From assembly GCA_037962975.1 (NCBI GenBank), contig CM075669.1:81078001-81142000 (forward strand): a stretch of DNA of 64,000 nt, in the 5' to 3' direction. The position numbers were made by a program, and so were the translations under genes. The notes beneath the pieces are model-generated. The model saw only the letters and a list, made by a program, of their open reading frames with translations. It did not search any database and was not told the origin of the DNA. Origin of the DNA: Clitoria ternatea (Eukaryota > Streptophyta > Magnoliopsida > Fabales > Fabaceae). The number at the start of each line of letters is the position of its first letter. The first letter of the stretch is position 1. This document shows, in pieces, positions 46,662-58,091 of this stretch.

Positions 46662-49600
46662 GTATGCTTCAAGGCAAGCAACACCCATTGGTACTTGGAT
46701 AGTGGGTGTTCAAAGCATATGACGGGAGACATAAGCAAGTTTACATCATTCACTCCCAAGAGAAAAGGAAGTGTCACCTACGGAGACAACACCAAAGGAA
46801 GGATCCTAGGCATCGGAAATATTGGTAAGAATTCTTCCACATCCATAAGTGACATGTTGTATGTTGAAGGCCTCAAACATAATCTACTTAGCATAAGTCA
46901 ATTGTGTGACAAAGGATATAGAGTTTTATTTAAATCCAATTGTTGTATAATTGAGAATAAGCTAAACAAAGAGGTCAAATTTGTTGGAAAAAGAATTGAT
47001 AACATTTACATGATTGATGTGGATAGTTTGTCTACAAATGATGAACAATGCTTCATTTCAAAAGAGGATGAAACTTGGCTATGGCATAGGAGAATAGCTC
47101 ATATACATGTAGACCATTTGAACAAACTTGTTTCCAAAGAATTAGTGATTGGATTACCAAAGCTTAAGTTTGAAAATAGATTTTGTAATGCATGTCAAAA
47201 GGGAAAACAAGTAAAGGCATCTTTTCAATCCAAAAATATTGTTTCCACACAAAGGCCTTTACAACTTTTGCACATGGACTTATTTGGACCATCCAAAATC
47301 AAAAGCTTTGGAGGTAATTACTATGGTCTAGTTATTGTAGATGACTATTCTAGATATACATGGACATTGTTTCTTGCTCATAAAAATGAAGCATATCATG
47401 CATTCAAGAAACTTGCAAAGATTATCCAAAATGAGCAAAATTCTAAAATTGCATCCATTAGAACCGATCATGGGGGAGAGTTTGAAAATCACTTTTTTGA
47501 AAACTTTTACGAAAAACATGGTATCAATCATAATTTTTCAGCTCCTAGAACTCCACAACAAAATGGAGTAGTTGAAAGAAAAAATAGATCCTTGGTGGAG
47601 CTTGCAAGAACCATGTTAAATGAAAACCATATTGCAAAACACTTTTGGGCCGATGCGGTAAACACTGCTTGTTATGTAATGAATAGATGTTTAATAAGGC
47701 CTATTCTAAAGAAAACCCCCTATGAACTTTACAAGGGTAGAAAACCCAACATTTCACACTTTCATATTTTTGGATGTAAATGTTTTGTGCTCAATAATGG
47801 AAAGGATAATCTAGGAAAGTTTGATGCCAAATCTGATGAAGCAATATTCCTAGGGTACTCTCAATCTAGTAAATCTTATCGAATCTTCAACAAACAAACA
47901 AACACCATTGAAGAGTCTATTCATGTTAAATTTGATGAAAATAGCCATAACCCTCCGAGAAAGGAAGATGTTGATGATCTTGTAGGTACTCTTCAAGAAT
48001 TGACCTTAGATGACAAGGAAGGAGAAATCAAAGACATAAATGAAGCCAAACATGAGGAACCACAACAATGGATCACTTTGAAGGATCATCCTCTAGACAA
48101 AGTCATAGGTGAAATGACTCAAGGTGTAAGTACTAGAAATGCTATTAGAAATACTTGTAATCACCTAGCATTTGTATCACAAATAGAACCCAAGAACATA
48201 AATGAGGCTATTATTGATGAACATTGGATGTTGGCCATGCAAGAAGAGCTAAATCAATTTGAAAGAAATGAAGTTTGGGAGCTTGTTCCAAGACCCAATG
48301 ATCACCAAATAATAGAAACCAAATGGGTTTTTAGGAATAAACTGGATGAAAATGGTATAATTACTAGAAACAAAGCTAGGCTAGTAGCTAAAGGCTATAA
48401 TCAAGAAGAAGGCATTGATTATGAAGAGATGTATGCACCCGTAGCTAGATTAGAAGCAATTAGACTACTATTAGCCTTCGCATGCTGTAGGGACTTCAAA
48501 TTGTACCAAATGGATGTTAAAAGTGCTTTCTTGAATGGATACATTCAAGAGGAAGTATATGTTGATCAACCTCCAGGTTTTGAAAACCATCAATTTCCAA
48601 ATCATGTTTTCAAATTAAAGAAAGCTTTGTATGGTTTGAAACAAGCTCCAAGAGCTTGGTACGAAAGGTTGAGCAAATTTCTTTTAGAAAATCATTTTGA
48701 AAGAGGGAAGGTTGATACAACTTTATTCATAAAGCACAAAAAGAATAACATACTATTGGTACAAGTTTATGTTGATGATATAATATTTGGTGCCACTAAT
48801 CATTCAATGTGCAAGGAGTTTGCTAAGCTAATGCAAGAAGAATTTGAAATGTCCATGATGGGGGAACTCACTTTCTTCCTCGGACTACAAATCAAGCAAA
48901 CCAATGAGGGCACATTCATAAATCAATCCAAGTACTGCAAAGAACTACTCAGAAAATTCAATATGGATAAAGTAAATGATATAGCCACACCCATGGGCAC
49001 TTCATGCTATTTGGACAAGGATGAGAAAGGTAAGGATGTTGAACTCACAAAATACAGAGGTATGATAGGATCCTTACTTTACTTAACCGCTAGTAGACCG
49101 GATATCATGTTTGCTGTGTGTATGTGTGCTAGATACCAGGCTTGTCCTAAGGAATCACATCTCACTGCAGTAAAAAGGATAATGAAATATTTAGTTGGGA
49201 CTCAAAATGTTGGTTTATGGTACCCCAAAGGGGCTGAATGCACTTTAATTGGTTACTCTGATTCAGACTTTGTAGGATGTAAACTTGACAGAAAAAGCAC
49301 TAGCGGAACATGTCACTTGCTTGGTAGTTCTCTTGTTTCTTGGCATAGCAAGAAATAAGTAAGTGTTGCGCTATCAACAGCTGAGGCAGAATATGTTGCA
49401 GCTGGTAGTTGTTGCGCTCAAATCCTTTGGATGAGATAACAACTTCTAGACTTTGGAGTTGTATTGAACCATGTGCCTCTTAAGTGTGATAATACTAGTG
49501 CTATCAATATCTCAAAAAATCCTGTAATGCATTCTAGGACTAAACATATTGAGATTAGGCATCATTTCATTAGAGACCATGTATTAAAAGGAGACTGTGT

Positions 49601-49721
49601 ACTTGAGCATGTTGAAACTTCTAGGCAACTAGCAGATATTTTCACCAAACCTTTAGCTAGGGAGCAATTCATCCACATTAGAAGAGAATTAGGAATTCTT
49701 GACATGACCAATTGTGTTTGA
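46662..49721 (+). pseudogene. Sirevirus pol (PR-IN-RT-RNase H) with two late premature stops
   Basis: The frame opens after a stop at 46659 and is +1 relative to gag, so no fused Gag-Pol is read directly. Domains in order are: protease with catalytic Asp in LDSGCSKHMTGD (46695-46730); pre-integrase finger HRRIAHIHVDHL...CNACQKGK (to about 47210); integrase with catalytic codons at 47277 (HMDLFGP), 47466 (RTDHGGEFEN) and 47574 (NGVVERKN), i.e. 35 residues between the last two; RT with WVFRNKLDENG, KARLVAKGYNQ and YVDD at 48768-48779; and RNase H with SDSDFVGCKLDRKSTSGT. TAA at 49356-49358 and 49437-49439 cut the RNase H end; the frame then stays open to TGA 49719-49721 (with ADIFTKPLAREQF). 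All integrase and RT catalytic residues are present. Confidence 0.92.
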
Positions 49722-49851
49722 ATGATGAGTATTTTGATAAAAGCACTGTTGTATAGCATGTTTGTATAAATTTGGTATTATCTGTGGCATGATTCTTTAA
49801 GACTGCAAACTTCCTTTGAGAAAAATGCATAAAAGTGAATTTTTGATCCAT

Positions 49852-50186
49852 ATAATCGATTACTCATCTCCTTATAATCGATTAACACATTTCTGTTTTG
49901 TTGATAATCGATTACCCTTTGATATCTAATCGATTACAATGCTTCTGTTTTAATCTAATCGATTACTTTCTAATCCATAATCGATTGCACAACCTCTGTT
50001 TTAGGTATAAAATGTTTCATCTTCTCACTAATCGATTACCATACTGTTTCAATCGATTAGGACGATGTTGTTTCTTCACTAATCGATTATTACATTTCAA
50101 TAATCGATTACACACTGCTCGAAACCCTTCAAATTCCCCAGAAACAGTGAGCTAATCGATTACCCATGTCTCGTAATCGATTAGCA
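49852..50186 (+). promoter_or_regulatory. Internal array of six AATCGATTA pairs upstream of the third ORF
   Basis: Six pairs of AATCGATTA or a one-mismatch form, each with a 21-22 bp start-to-start distance, lie between pol and the third ORF. The surrounding sequence is not a copy of the LTR, so only the motif arrangement is shared. It ends about 96 bp before a TATA box (50282-50289). Confidence 0.7.
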
Positions 50187-50281
50187 TCAGTACTACAGAG
50201 TCAAAACGCATGTTTCCGAGGTCTGCTCGAATTCTTCACTCCCTTAACTCACCTCACTCTCTTCTAGACCTAATGTTTCCC

Positions 50282-50289
50282 TATAAATA
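50282..50289 (+). promoter_or_regulatory. Candidate internal TATA box for the third ORF
   Basis: TATAAATA in CCCTATAAATACC, followed by about 100 bases of CT-rich leader and then ATG 50397. It has the same layout as the LTR promoter (palindrome array, TATA, leader). Confidence 0.6.
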
Positions 50290-50396
50290 CCTTTCTCTTC
50301 ACCCTCTCAACTCACACTACCTCCTTCCTCTTTCTCATTCTCAAAAGTTCCCAAGAACTCCTCTCCTCTCCTCATCTTTTTCTACATTCCTTGTCA

Positions 50397-51503
50397 ATGG
50401 CTTCATCCCGCAGCATCAAAAGAGCTAGGTCCTCTATGGCTCAGGCCAGTAACCCTCTTGACTTCTCAAGGTTCTTTTCCTCTCCTAGAGACCTCCAAAA
50501 CTTTGTCAAAAACTTTTCTGAGAGAGAAATCATGACACCCCACTACACCATTGCTGAGACATTCGAAAACCATAGCCTCACCTTTACTCAATGTCTCCAC
50601 CACTATAACCTTTTTCCCTTTTTCACCCTCAAGGAAGACGAATATTATCCTGAACTCATCAGAGTTTTCTACTACAATCTCAGACTTATCAATGGGATGG
50701 TCGAATCAAAAGTGAAAAATGTGACCATCAAGCTCACCAACGCCCAGCTTGCTATAATTTCTCTGCTGCCACTAAACGATGCTGAGTTTGATGGAGGAGA
50801 CCCTGAGGATGAATGGGGTTTCAATGCTCTTACTGCCCGTCAATCATTGTGGAAGGCTGATCGCCCCAGGAGCAACCACAAACTGGTAGGACATTTGACC
50901 ATGAACAACCGCCTCCTACACTTTTTCTTGGTCAAAATGTTGGTTCCCTGTGGTGGGAACTATGCCTTGGTGGAAGAGGATGATGTCCTCTTGATGTGGG
51001 CTATGCTGAACCACAAAGAAATAAACTGGGTTCAAATGGTCAAGCTTCACATGCGCCACGCAAAAGACCAACAAAAACTTCCATATGGTATTCTCCTTAC
51101 CAAAATTTTCAAATATTGTGGAGTAGACTTGGCTGGAGAATTATCAGAAAAAGTGCCTCCAAGAGCTTGTATTGGCACCCATCACCTCACTAAGATGGGT
51201 CTTGTTTTTCTACACGGAGCATGGTACTCACGAATGGAAGGTATTGATGCCAACATTCCCTTTGAAGCTCCTACTGATGATGAGCCCGTTCCTCCTCCTC
51301 CTGCACCTCAAGCCTCTTCATCCGCTCCTGCTGACCCCTTTGCATCACTCTATGATCATCTTGACCGCCGCTTCGATCGCCTCGAAAACTCCCTTCAAGA
51401 GTTCTCAATGACCGAGCAGCAACACTTTGAGATGATGCAACAGCGCTATGAAGAACTCTCCCACCAAATCTCTGAGCTTCGATTTTTTAATCCTGATAAC
51501 TAG
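50397..51503 (+). CDS. Sirevirus third ORF (env-position, putative plant transposon protein) with C-terminal coiled coil
   Basis: This is an intact 368-codon ORF between pol and the 3' LTR, in sense orientation. ATG 50397 is chosen because it follows a CT-rich leader. The N-terminus is basic and Ser-rich (SIKRARSSM, possible nuclear signal). Residues about 30-290 form a compact domain with WGFNALTARQSLW, GHLTMNNRLLHFFLVKML and LPYGILLTKIFKYCGVDL, resembling the family annotated as putative plant transposon protein (PF20167; from memory). A Pro-rich hinge (VPPPPAPQASSSAP) leads to a C-terminal heptad region (LDRRFDRLENSLQEF...QISEL) predicted to be a coiled coil. I see no signal peptide or membrane helix, so an envelope role is not supported. 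The Pro-rich plus coiled-coil layout recalls the SIRE1 env-like protein. It is the only undamaged ORF of this element. Confidence 0.8.
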   Translation: MASSRSIKRARSSMAQASNPLDFSRFFSSPRDLQNFVKNFSEREIMTPHYTIAETFENHSLTFTQCLHHYNLFPFFTLKEDEYYPELIRVFYYNLRLINGMVESKVKNVTIKLTNAQLAIISLLPLNDAEFDGGDPEDEWGFNALTARQSLWKADRPRSNHKLVGHLTMNNRLLHFFLVKMLVPCGGNYALVEEDDVLLMWAMLNHKEINWVQMVKLHMRHAKDQQKLPYGILLTKIFKYCGVDLAGELSEKVPPRACIGTHHLTKMGLVFLHGAWYSRMEGIDANIPFEAPTDDEPVPPPPAPQASSSAPADPFASLYDHLDRRFDRLENSLQEFSMTEQQHFEMMQQRYEELSHQISELRFFNPDN

Positions 51504-51644
51504 ATTTTGTGGCTATGCCTTCTGTTTTTCTGCTTCAGTTCTTCATTTCATTAACGTTTTTATGTAATTTCCTTCCGTTATCCTTAAATAAACATTTGTC
51601 TTTCCTTATATGCTATACTTGTTTTAGTATTTTTTTATGATTCC

Positions 51645-51988
51645 AAAGGGGGAGAAGAATTATTTGTTCATATCTTGTTCATCTAGGAATAAGCTGCTAA
51701 AACAAAATAATTGCCAAATGATTAACAATTTGTAAAGAGGTTAATAAATTCCTTTTGATAGGGGGAGATTTGTCAATGCTAAAAGATAAGAGATAAGGAT
51801 ATTGTTAAGAGATAAAGATGCTGAACATTTAAAAAACTGGTTAAAGAAACTCTGCTATTTGAAACTGTGATTAAGAGATAATGCAGCTGATATGTTTCTG
51901 CAAGAGATAAAATTAGAGATAAGTTTTTTTGTTTAAAACTAACAACCCTCAAGAGATGAACATAGTTGTCATCATCAAAAAGGGGGAG
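51645..51988 (+). other. Three Sirevirus polypurine tracts
   Basis: AAAGGGGGAGAAG (51645-51657), TAGGGGGAGAT (51759-51769) and AAAAAGGGGGAGA (about 51977-51988), the last next to the 3' LTR. Multiple polypurine tracts are a reported Sirevirus trait. Confidence 0.85.
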
Positions 51989-51990
51989 AA

Positions 51991-53385
51991 TGTGTTTGAA
52001 TGTGTAAACAGGTTCAAGAATTTTGATAATGACAAAAACACTCTTGAAGAAATCCTTGCAAAAACAAAGACATGAAATCAGACCCTGAAATACAGTGAAG
52101 ATAATCGATTAGGAAGACCAGGCTAATCGATTAGGGTCATTCTGTTTTGGAAGCAATTGCATTAGGCCATAAGATAATCAATTACAGTAATCAAGATAAT
52201 CGATTACTAAGCTACTGGAATTAAGCTAATCGACTACACACATGATATAATCGATTACCAATATCAAAAATGGCATTAAAGGCATCAGGTATAATGGCTA
52301 ATCGATTGAGGGAATTTATACAATCGATTAGAAGGCTACTGGAATTAAGCTAATCGATTACCAAACAAAACTAATCAATTAGGAAGCTGCGAAGCCAAAT
52401 TAAATGCATCAGGTATAGTTGCTAATCGATTGCAGTACAAGATGTAATCGATTAGTTGTCCTCTGACTTGAAGATAATCGATTACAGCTCGAGGGCGTAA
52501 TCAATTACAATAGTGGGAAAATACTTTTAAGTGGGAAACCAGCACATGTCTCCACCATTTTTCAGAATCCCACTATGTGCAACGGCTAGGAAGAAGAAAG
52601 GCACTCCTCAAGCTCTCAAATGGCTCTATAAATTGAAGAGGAATTCAAGCACAAACACACACCAAGAAGCTACAATTCCTTTGCTCACTCTTGTGCTTTG
52701 TAAGCTCTATTCTTGTATATCTTGAGATTTCATTTGTATATCCTCTCTTCTTGAGAGATTAGAAATTGTGTGAGCTATCATTTGCTTATCCACTCTATTA
52801 AGAGAGTCATTTCCTTGTAAACACTTCAACAAACACAAAAGATTTTCGCTCTAGGTTGAGTGGTCACAAAGGTTGGGGTTCAACCTTTGGGTATTGAGAG
52901 TTTGAGAGATTGGGTGGGTTGCCCTTGTGCTAGTGAGGATTGAGTTCTTGAGTGTGGGACACTACGAAGCTGCAATTGCTCATAGCCTGTATCTCTAAAC
53001 TTCAATAGTGGAAATCCTCTAAGTGGGTTGCTTAGAGGCGAGACGTACACCGGTGTTGGTGGAACTCGTTATATCGGTTTGCAAGCTCCTCTTCCTTACT
53101 CTTTTACTTTCACATACTGCATTTGGTTGATTGGTGTTGGTTGATTGTGAATTGCATAGTTGAGCTTGTCAAATTTGTTATATTTCAAATACTGCCCACC
53201 AAGTGTTTGTTAAATTGTTTCAGCAATATTTATCCTTGTGGTGCATTACATACTATCTTTAACTTGATTTCACTTGCATATTCTTATAAACTTGGATATA
53301 AAAATCAAGTTCAAATGCATTCCAACCAAAGTTTTTAAAACTCAATTCACCCCCCCTCTTGAGTATTGAGGCCACTTGAACAACA
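51991..53385 (+). repeat. Sirevirus 3' LTR
   Basis: Starts TGTGTTTGAATG and ends TTGAACAACA, followed by ATTAT (53386-53390). Four of the AATCGATTA sites that are intact in the 5' LTR read AATCAATTA or a similar variant here. Confidence 0.95.
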
Positions 53386-53431
53386 ATTATTACTATATAC
53401 CATTAATAAAATTATATGATTATATAATAGT

Positions 53432-54075
53432 TAAACTGGTCTAATCCGGGGTGTAAGATCTGGTGTGGGACCAACCACAAGAATCAACAACAAAGAGTAT
53501 CTTTACACTGGTACAGTGGGTATCCGGTATTGGTATCTGATATCTCAGTGGGAGGTACCGATCTTGAAGTCCTGGAGATCCTTAACAACAAGCTTTCACG
53601 TTGAAAGTGGGCGAAATGTGGTGCCACCTGCGAAGATTCTGCGATGCTCAAGTCAGTAACGAGTATAAGGATACAAGTTAAGAGAGCTCAAGCGATGAAA
53701 CAATATATAGAGAATAAGAACAACCTCCCCTTTCTGTGTATGAGAATGGGCTATTTATAGGTGAGCATGGAGAATGAATCGCCAAGTTCAGGTGGGGCCA
53801 GGGGATAAATAGTACATTATACAGTGTACGATTCTGACACACGACGTGGGAGGAGTCACGTCTCCTACGAACATCCCCTGGCAGCTGTACCCTGTACTTT
53901 TTATCGGGTGACGTGGATGTTTTCCGGTGTGCGAGGTGCCAACCTGGACATTACAGTATAGTAAGAGCGCCTAATACGGAGTTTACAGTCTGAAGGTCTA
54001 CCTGCAGCCTCGGTAGCATAGAGAGGACAGATGAAATTACGTCCTTGTCCTGGTACCGGTATTGAGACCAGATCA
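53432..54075 (-). mobile_element. Solo LTR (644 bp), same family as the Tat-like LTR at 58092
   Basis: Flanked by perfect ATAGT duplications (53427-53431 and 54076-54080). The plus strand starts TAAACTGGTC and ends GACCAGATCA. On the minus strand it has a CTATAAATAG TATA box (53760-53751) and a CTTGAGCATCGCAGAATC...CGCAGGTGG block near the LTR end, so it is oriented minus. It aligns along most of its length with 58092-58873 but with substantial divergence. Confidence 0.8.
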
Positions 54076-54080
54076 ATAGT

Positions 54081-55753
54081 AAATACTAATTACTATAAAT
54101 ATTATTAGTTATTAATCAAATTAATAAATATAATTACAATTTACATTGAATTAACATCATAGTTGATTTGATGATGAAGCTGTAAATATAGATAATATAT
54201 AACAAATTATTCAAATAGATTTTTATACATTAATATAGTGATTAAGTTAATTTTAAATTTCATAAATTAATTAATATATTATTTAAATAATATTTAATAA
54301 TCAACTAATTTATTTGATTTGGTCATCAATTCATGATTACAATTAGAAAAATTATAATTCAAAATGATTCACTCCTTATTAAGAAAAATATTTTATTTAT
54401 TTAATATCTATATCTATATAATACATTTTTGAAATAATTTATTATCTAATTTAATAATTTATTTATTTTTTTCTTTTTATATTAAAGATAATTTTATTTC
54501 ATTAAATAAAAACATTTTCAAATTAATTATTAATATTATTTAAATAATAGTAGTCAATAATCAATTAATTTATTTGATTTGGTCATCAATTTATGATTAC
54601 AATTAGAAAAGTTATAATTCAAAATTAATTCATAATAAATTCAGTAATTAATGAAATCTGATTCGATATATATTACTTTAGAAAATATATTTTCAAATTG
54701 TTTAATATAGATTACTTAGTAAGATTAATAACTAATAAATATTATTTTTAATATAGATTAATTAAATGAGACCATATTTCATAAGGTATTGACATGTGGC
54801 AAAATTACCTAAAATAGATTTCACTAGGTTTCACAAATGTATATAATATAGATTGATATAGATATAGACGTTTCTATGTTATTCCTTCTTCGTTTTTTGT
54901 GTCTTTTTAGGAAGTTAGATTTGGCTCTAAATATATATCCTGTGGGATTTTAAGGTAAAATTAATTGTTTCAATTTTTATTTATCTCTTGCGTTTGTTTA
55001 GCAAAACTATTGGATAAGCAAACTGAAAGTTAGTAAGCTAACTTAAAGTCGGCAGTTGGAAGTTAAAAGCTAATTAATTAAATAAAAATGTATTTGATAA
55101 AACTAGTTGTTAAGTGTAAAACAACATAAACTATATATATTTTTAAATGGATATGTGTGATTTAAAAAAAATTAAAAGTGTAAAATATAAAATAAACTTG
55201 AAGTTTATAAACTCAACGCTTAGCTTTTAAAAAAAACGCAAGTTACTAAAATAAATTCATTTACCAAAAAGGACTATTTTATCTAACAAGTTAGTTAAAT
55301 AAGTTACAAACTAGCTTAAGTGTCTATTTGGTAAAAGTTTATAAATTTAAACACTACCTCAAATAGCTTTTCAAAGAAAAATGCAAGCTACTAAAATAAA
55401 TTCATTTTCCAAATAATATGACATGCTTAATATTTTGGAAAAACTTGTACAATTTTTATATGCATAACTTGTAATTTTTTTGAGATATTTTAATTAATCT
55501 TAAAGTTGATAAAATGATTTTTATTTTTCTTTATTATAAAAAAATCATGAAATATATAAATATATATAATAAAATACATAGTTTATAAATCATAGATCAT
55601 ATAAGTAATCTTCATAGAAGTCAAAATTACATATCATAAAGTTTTGATAAAAAATATAATAATAATTTAAATATCAAATATATATACTATAATAATAATA
55701 ATTAATGTAAAAAAATATGAAATAAATAAGTTTTTAAAATATAATAAAGATTT
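54081..55753. other. AT-rich non-coding interval
   Basis: No gene was recognised. Two direct repeats of about 37 bp (55233-55268 and 55376-55413, sharing CTAAAATAAATTCATTT) occur in a MITE-like stretch near 55.0-55.4 kb. Blocks at 54286-54330 and 54541-54620 (AATCAACTAATTTATTTGATTTGG-like) are also duplicated. Confidence 0.4.
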
Positions 55754-58091
55754 TGTAACATCCCTAAAATTAATTTTTGGGTAAATTATATTGGTCAATT
55801 AAATAAATTAAATGAGTAAAATAATCCCCAAGTGATTAAATTAATTTTTAGAATTTACCAGGGTAAGATTCAGGTAACCGTTAATTACCCGGTTGGTTTA
55901 AAAATTAATTGGACATGCTAAGTTACCTAAATGCCCTTGCTTTTAGAATTGTAAATTCACCATATTTCAATTGCATTCTCGCGTGCTGTACAAGAAGTAA
56001 AATTGGAATTTGAAACACTCTTTCTCACTCTCTCTCATCATGGAAGCACATACAGTGAATGAAATTTGTCAGTTTCTTCTTCTCCTTTCCGCCAAAATCA
56101 TTCCCACGTACACCATTCTTCTTCTAATTCCTCAAATTCTCTAATTGAAAGCAAGGGTTCTTGTGTTCATCTCTCTTCCTTCTCACGGAGGCATTGGGTT
56201 TTTATGGAGGAAACTTTGGTTCTTCAAATTCAAGGTAAATTGATGAACCCAAATTTTGTTTTTGACAAGATTTCCTCCCCCACATGTTGATTCTTCAAAT
56301 TTCATGAATTTTAAGATCTATGGAGCAAATTGCAAGTATGGAATAGCTTGGGCATTATTAGGGGTTTGGAATTTCTCCATTTTCAAGTGAGTAATTTGAT
56401 ACCCATTAGTTAGTTTAAGCTCCGTTTAATTAATTTGGGTATTAACTGGATTAATTTCAATTTAGAAAAATATTTTGGGGTAGTTCGAAGGCGTTCAAGT
56501 GTCAGATAGCTTGGGGTTTTGTTCAAAACCGGGCGTCGGAGCTTATCGATAAGTTAATACTTATCAAAATAATTGATAATTAACATTCTAACTTGAGTTA
56601 TGAATATTAGAAGTAATTGTGGTGTTAAAATATACTAATATAAATTTTAGGAGCCTGATTAATTGTTAAGAAGTGTGATTGGATAGCTTTGGATATAACT
56701 GGAAGTGAGAATCGGAGTTGTTTGAGCTTGTTGGTAAGTTATATTTTACCAAAATAATTATTGAGAGGTGATTTATAGCGTGAAATGAAATGTTAATAGT
56801 GATTGTGCCATTAAAATATATTATTATTAATTTTAGGAATTATTGGAGCTTGTGATTAGCGATTAGATAGCATTTGATAGCTCGGGGAGATTTTGGAATC
56901 ACTTATTCCAGGTAGGGGGAGATGTTATATTTTAAATGCATGGTTTATAAACGGGTTCGGGGCATATTGTTATGTTATGTGTTATGTAATTGTGAAATAT
57001 GATGATTGATGTTTTAAGTTATGTGATAATTGAGAAATACCCCGCTTTATGTTATATATGTGAAATATTATTTGTTGAAGTGATTCTCGTTCATAATGTG
57101 ATATTGAATTGTATGAGATGCAAATTGTGAATATGGTTGATGTGATATATTGCACGAGTTATGATGAAATAATGGAATTAAATTCTATGCATAAGATGTG
57201 ATAGAATAATATTGATGAAATTGGGATATTGTATGAGATGCAATTGAATGAATGGTTTAGTATCATTCTATAGCATGAGATGCTTGGTGTGAATTGCATG
57301 ATGTTACATAGATAAAAAGGGTGACCCGTGGAAGGTCAGGAGCCCTATGTTGGTGATTTCAAGTTACAAATTCTTGGACTAGGTCCTTTGAGAGCCTGTG
57401 ATTACCGTTGGAGCTAAAGTTATGTCTCGAGATGTCACGAGGTGACCGGTATCACGCGGGATGGGCTAATAGAGTGAAGCTAGGATGGAATCTATAGTTG
57501 AAAGCATTGTTAAATTGGATTTGCATACATGTGAATTGGTGTATGTTATTGAGAATAACATAATGATATAGCCTATGTGATTTGATATTGTGAAGATTTG
57601 GTAAGTGTGAATTTAGTCGAATGGTAGTGAATGATATTGATTGATTGGGATATGGTATAGTATATTAGAAAATTAGATGGAATGATCCGATTCAATAACT
57701 ATCATTTAACATGTAATATGCTCACCCCTATTATATGGCTATATTTTTCAGTGAGATTAGACTGTGATGGTGATTGGTGAGATGTCACCATGCTTGTGAG
57801 GAAGACAAATAGTATATATTGTCTATATTGTATAGTATTTTGGTGGTAGCCTTGGCCGGCTCCTATAGATATCTATTTTGACTATTGTATATAACTGCTT
57901 AGTGGATCTTAGGTAGTTGACAGTTTCAACTGGAAACCTAGATTTATTTTGGTTATGTATATGATGATGCGGATGGCATAGATATTGCTGATGATATTGG
58001 TTGTGGTAACCATGGATGGTCCCACCATATATATGTGATGCTTAATATGCCCAGGGATTGTCTTTATGAGATTGATGCATGATATGAGTGT
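55754..58091 (+). mobile_element. 5' part of a gypsy LTR, interrupted at 58092
   Basis: TGTAACATCCCTAAAATTAA at 55754 is a typical chromovirus-type LTR start in plus orientation. The interval is non-coding and LTR-like (pieces such as CCGGTATCACGCGGGATGGG at 57448-57467) up to the border of the inserted Tat-like element. The LTR's own 3' end is not seen in the window. Confidence 0.5.

Larger units (their letters stand above)
43524..53385 (+). mobile_element. Sirevirus-type Ty1/copia retrotransposon, full length
   Basis: The element spans 9862 bp. LTRs are 43524-44921 (1398 bp) and 51991-53385 (1395 bp), with about 17 substitutions plus a shorter C-run (about 1.2% divergence), so insertion was recent. 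It has a perfect ATTAT duplication (43519-43523 and 53386-53390) and a Met-tRNA primer site. Gag carries two CCHC knuckles; pol is in PR-IN-RT-RNase H order; a third ORF lies downstream of pol; and three AGGGGGAGA polypurine tracts follow. Long gag, third ORF and multiple polypurine tracts are the known signature of Sireviruses (SIRE1/Maximus lineage). Three in-frame stops (45491, 49356, 49437) make gag and RNase H defective. No large deletions are apparent. Confidence 0.93.

Noticed and set aside
50397..51503. Third ORF as a true envelope glycoprotein
   Set aside because: No signal peptide, no membrane helix and no glycoprotein features are visible; only its position recalls env.
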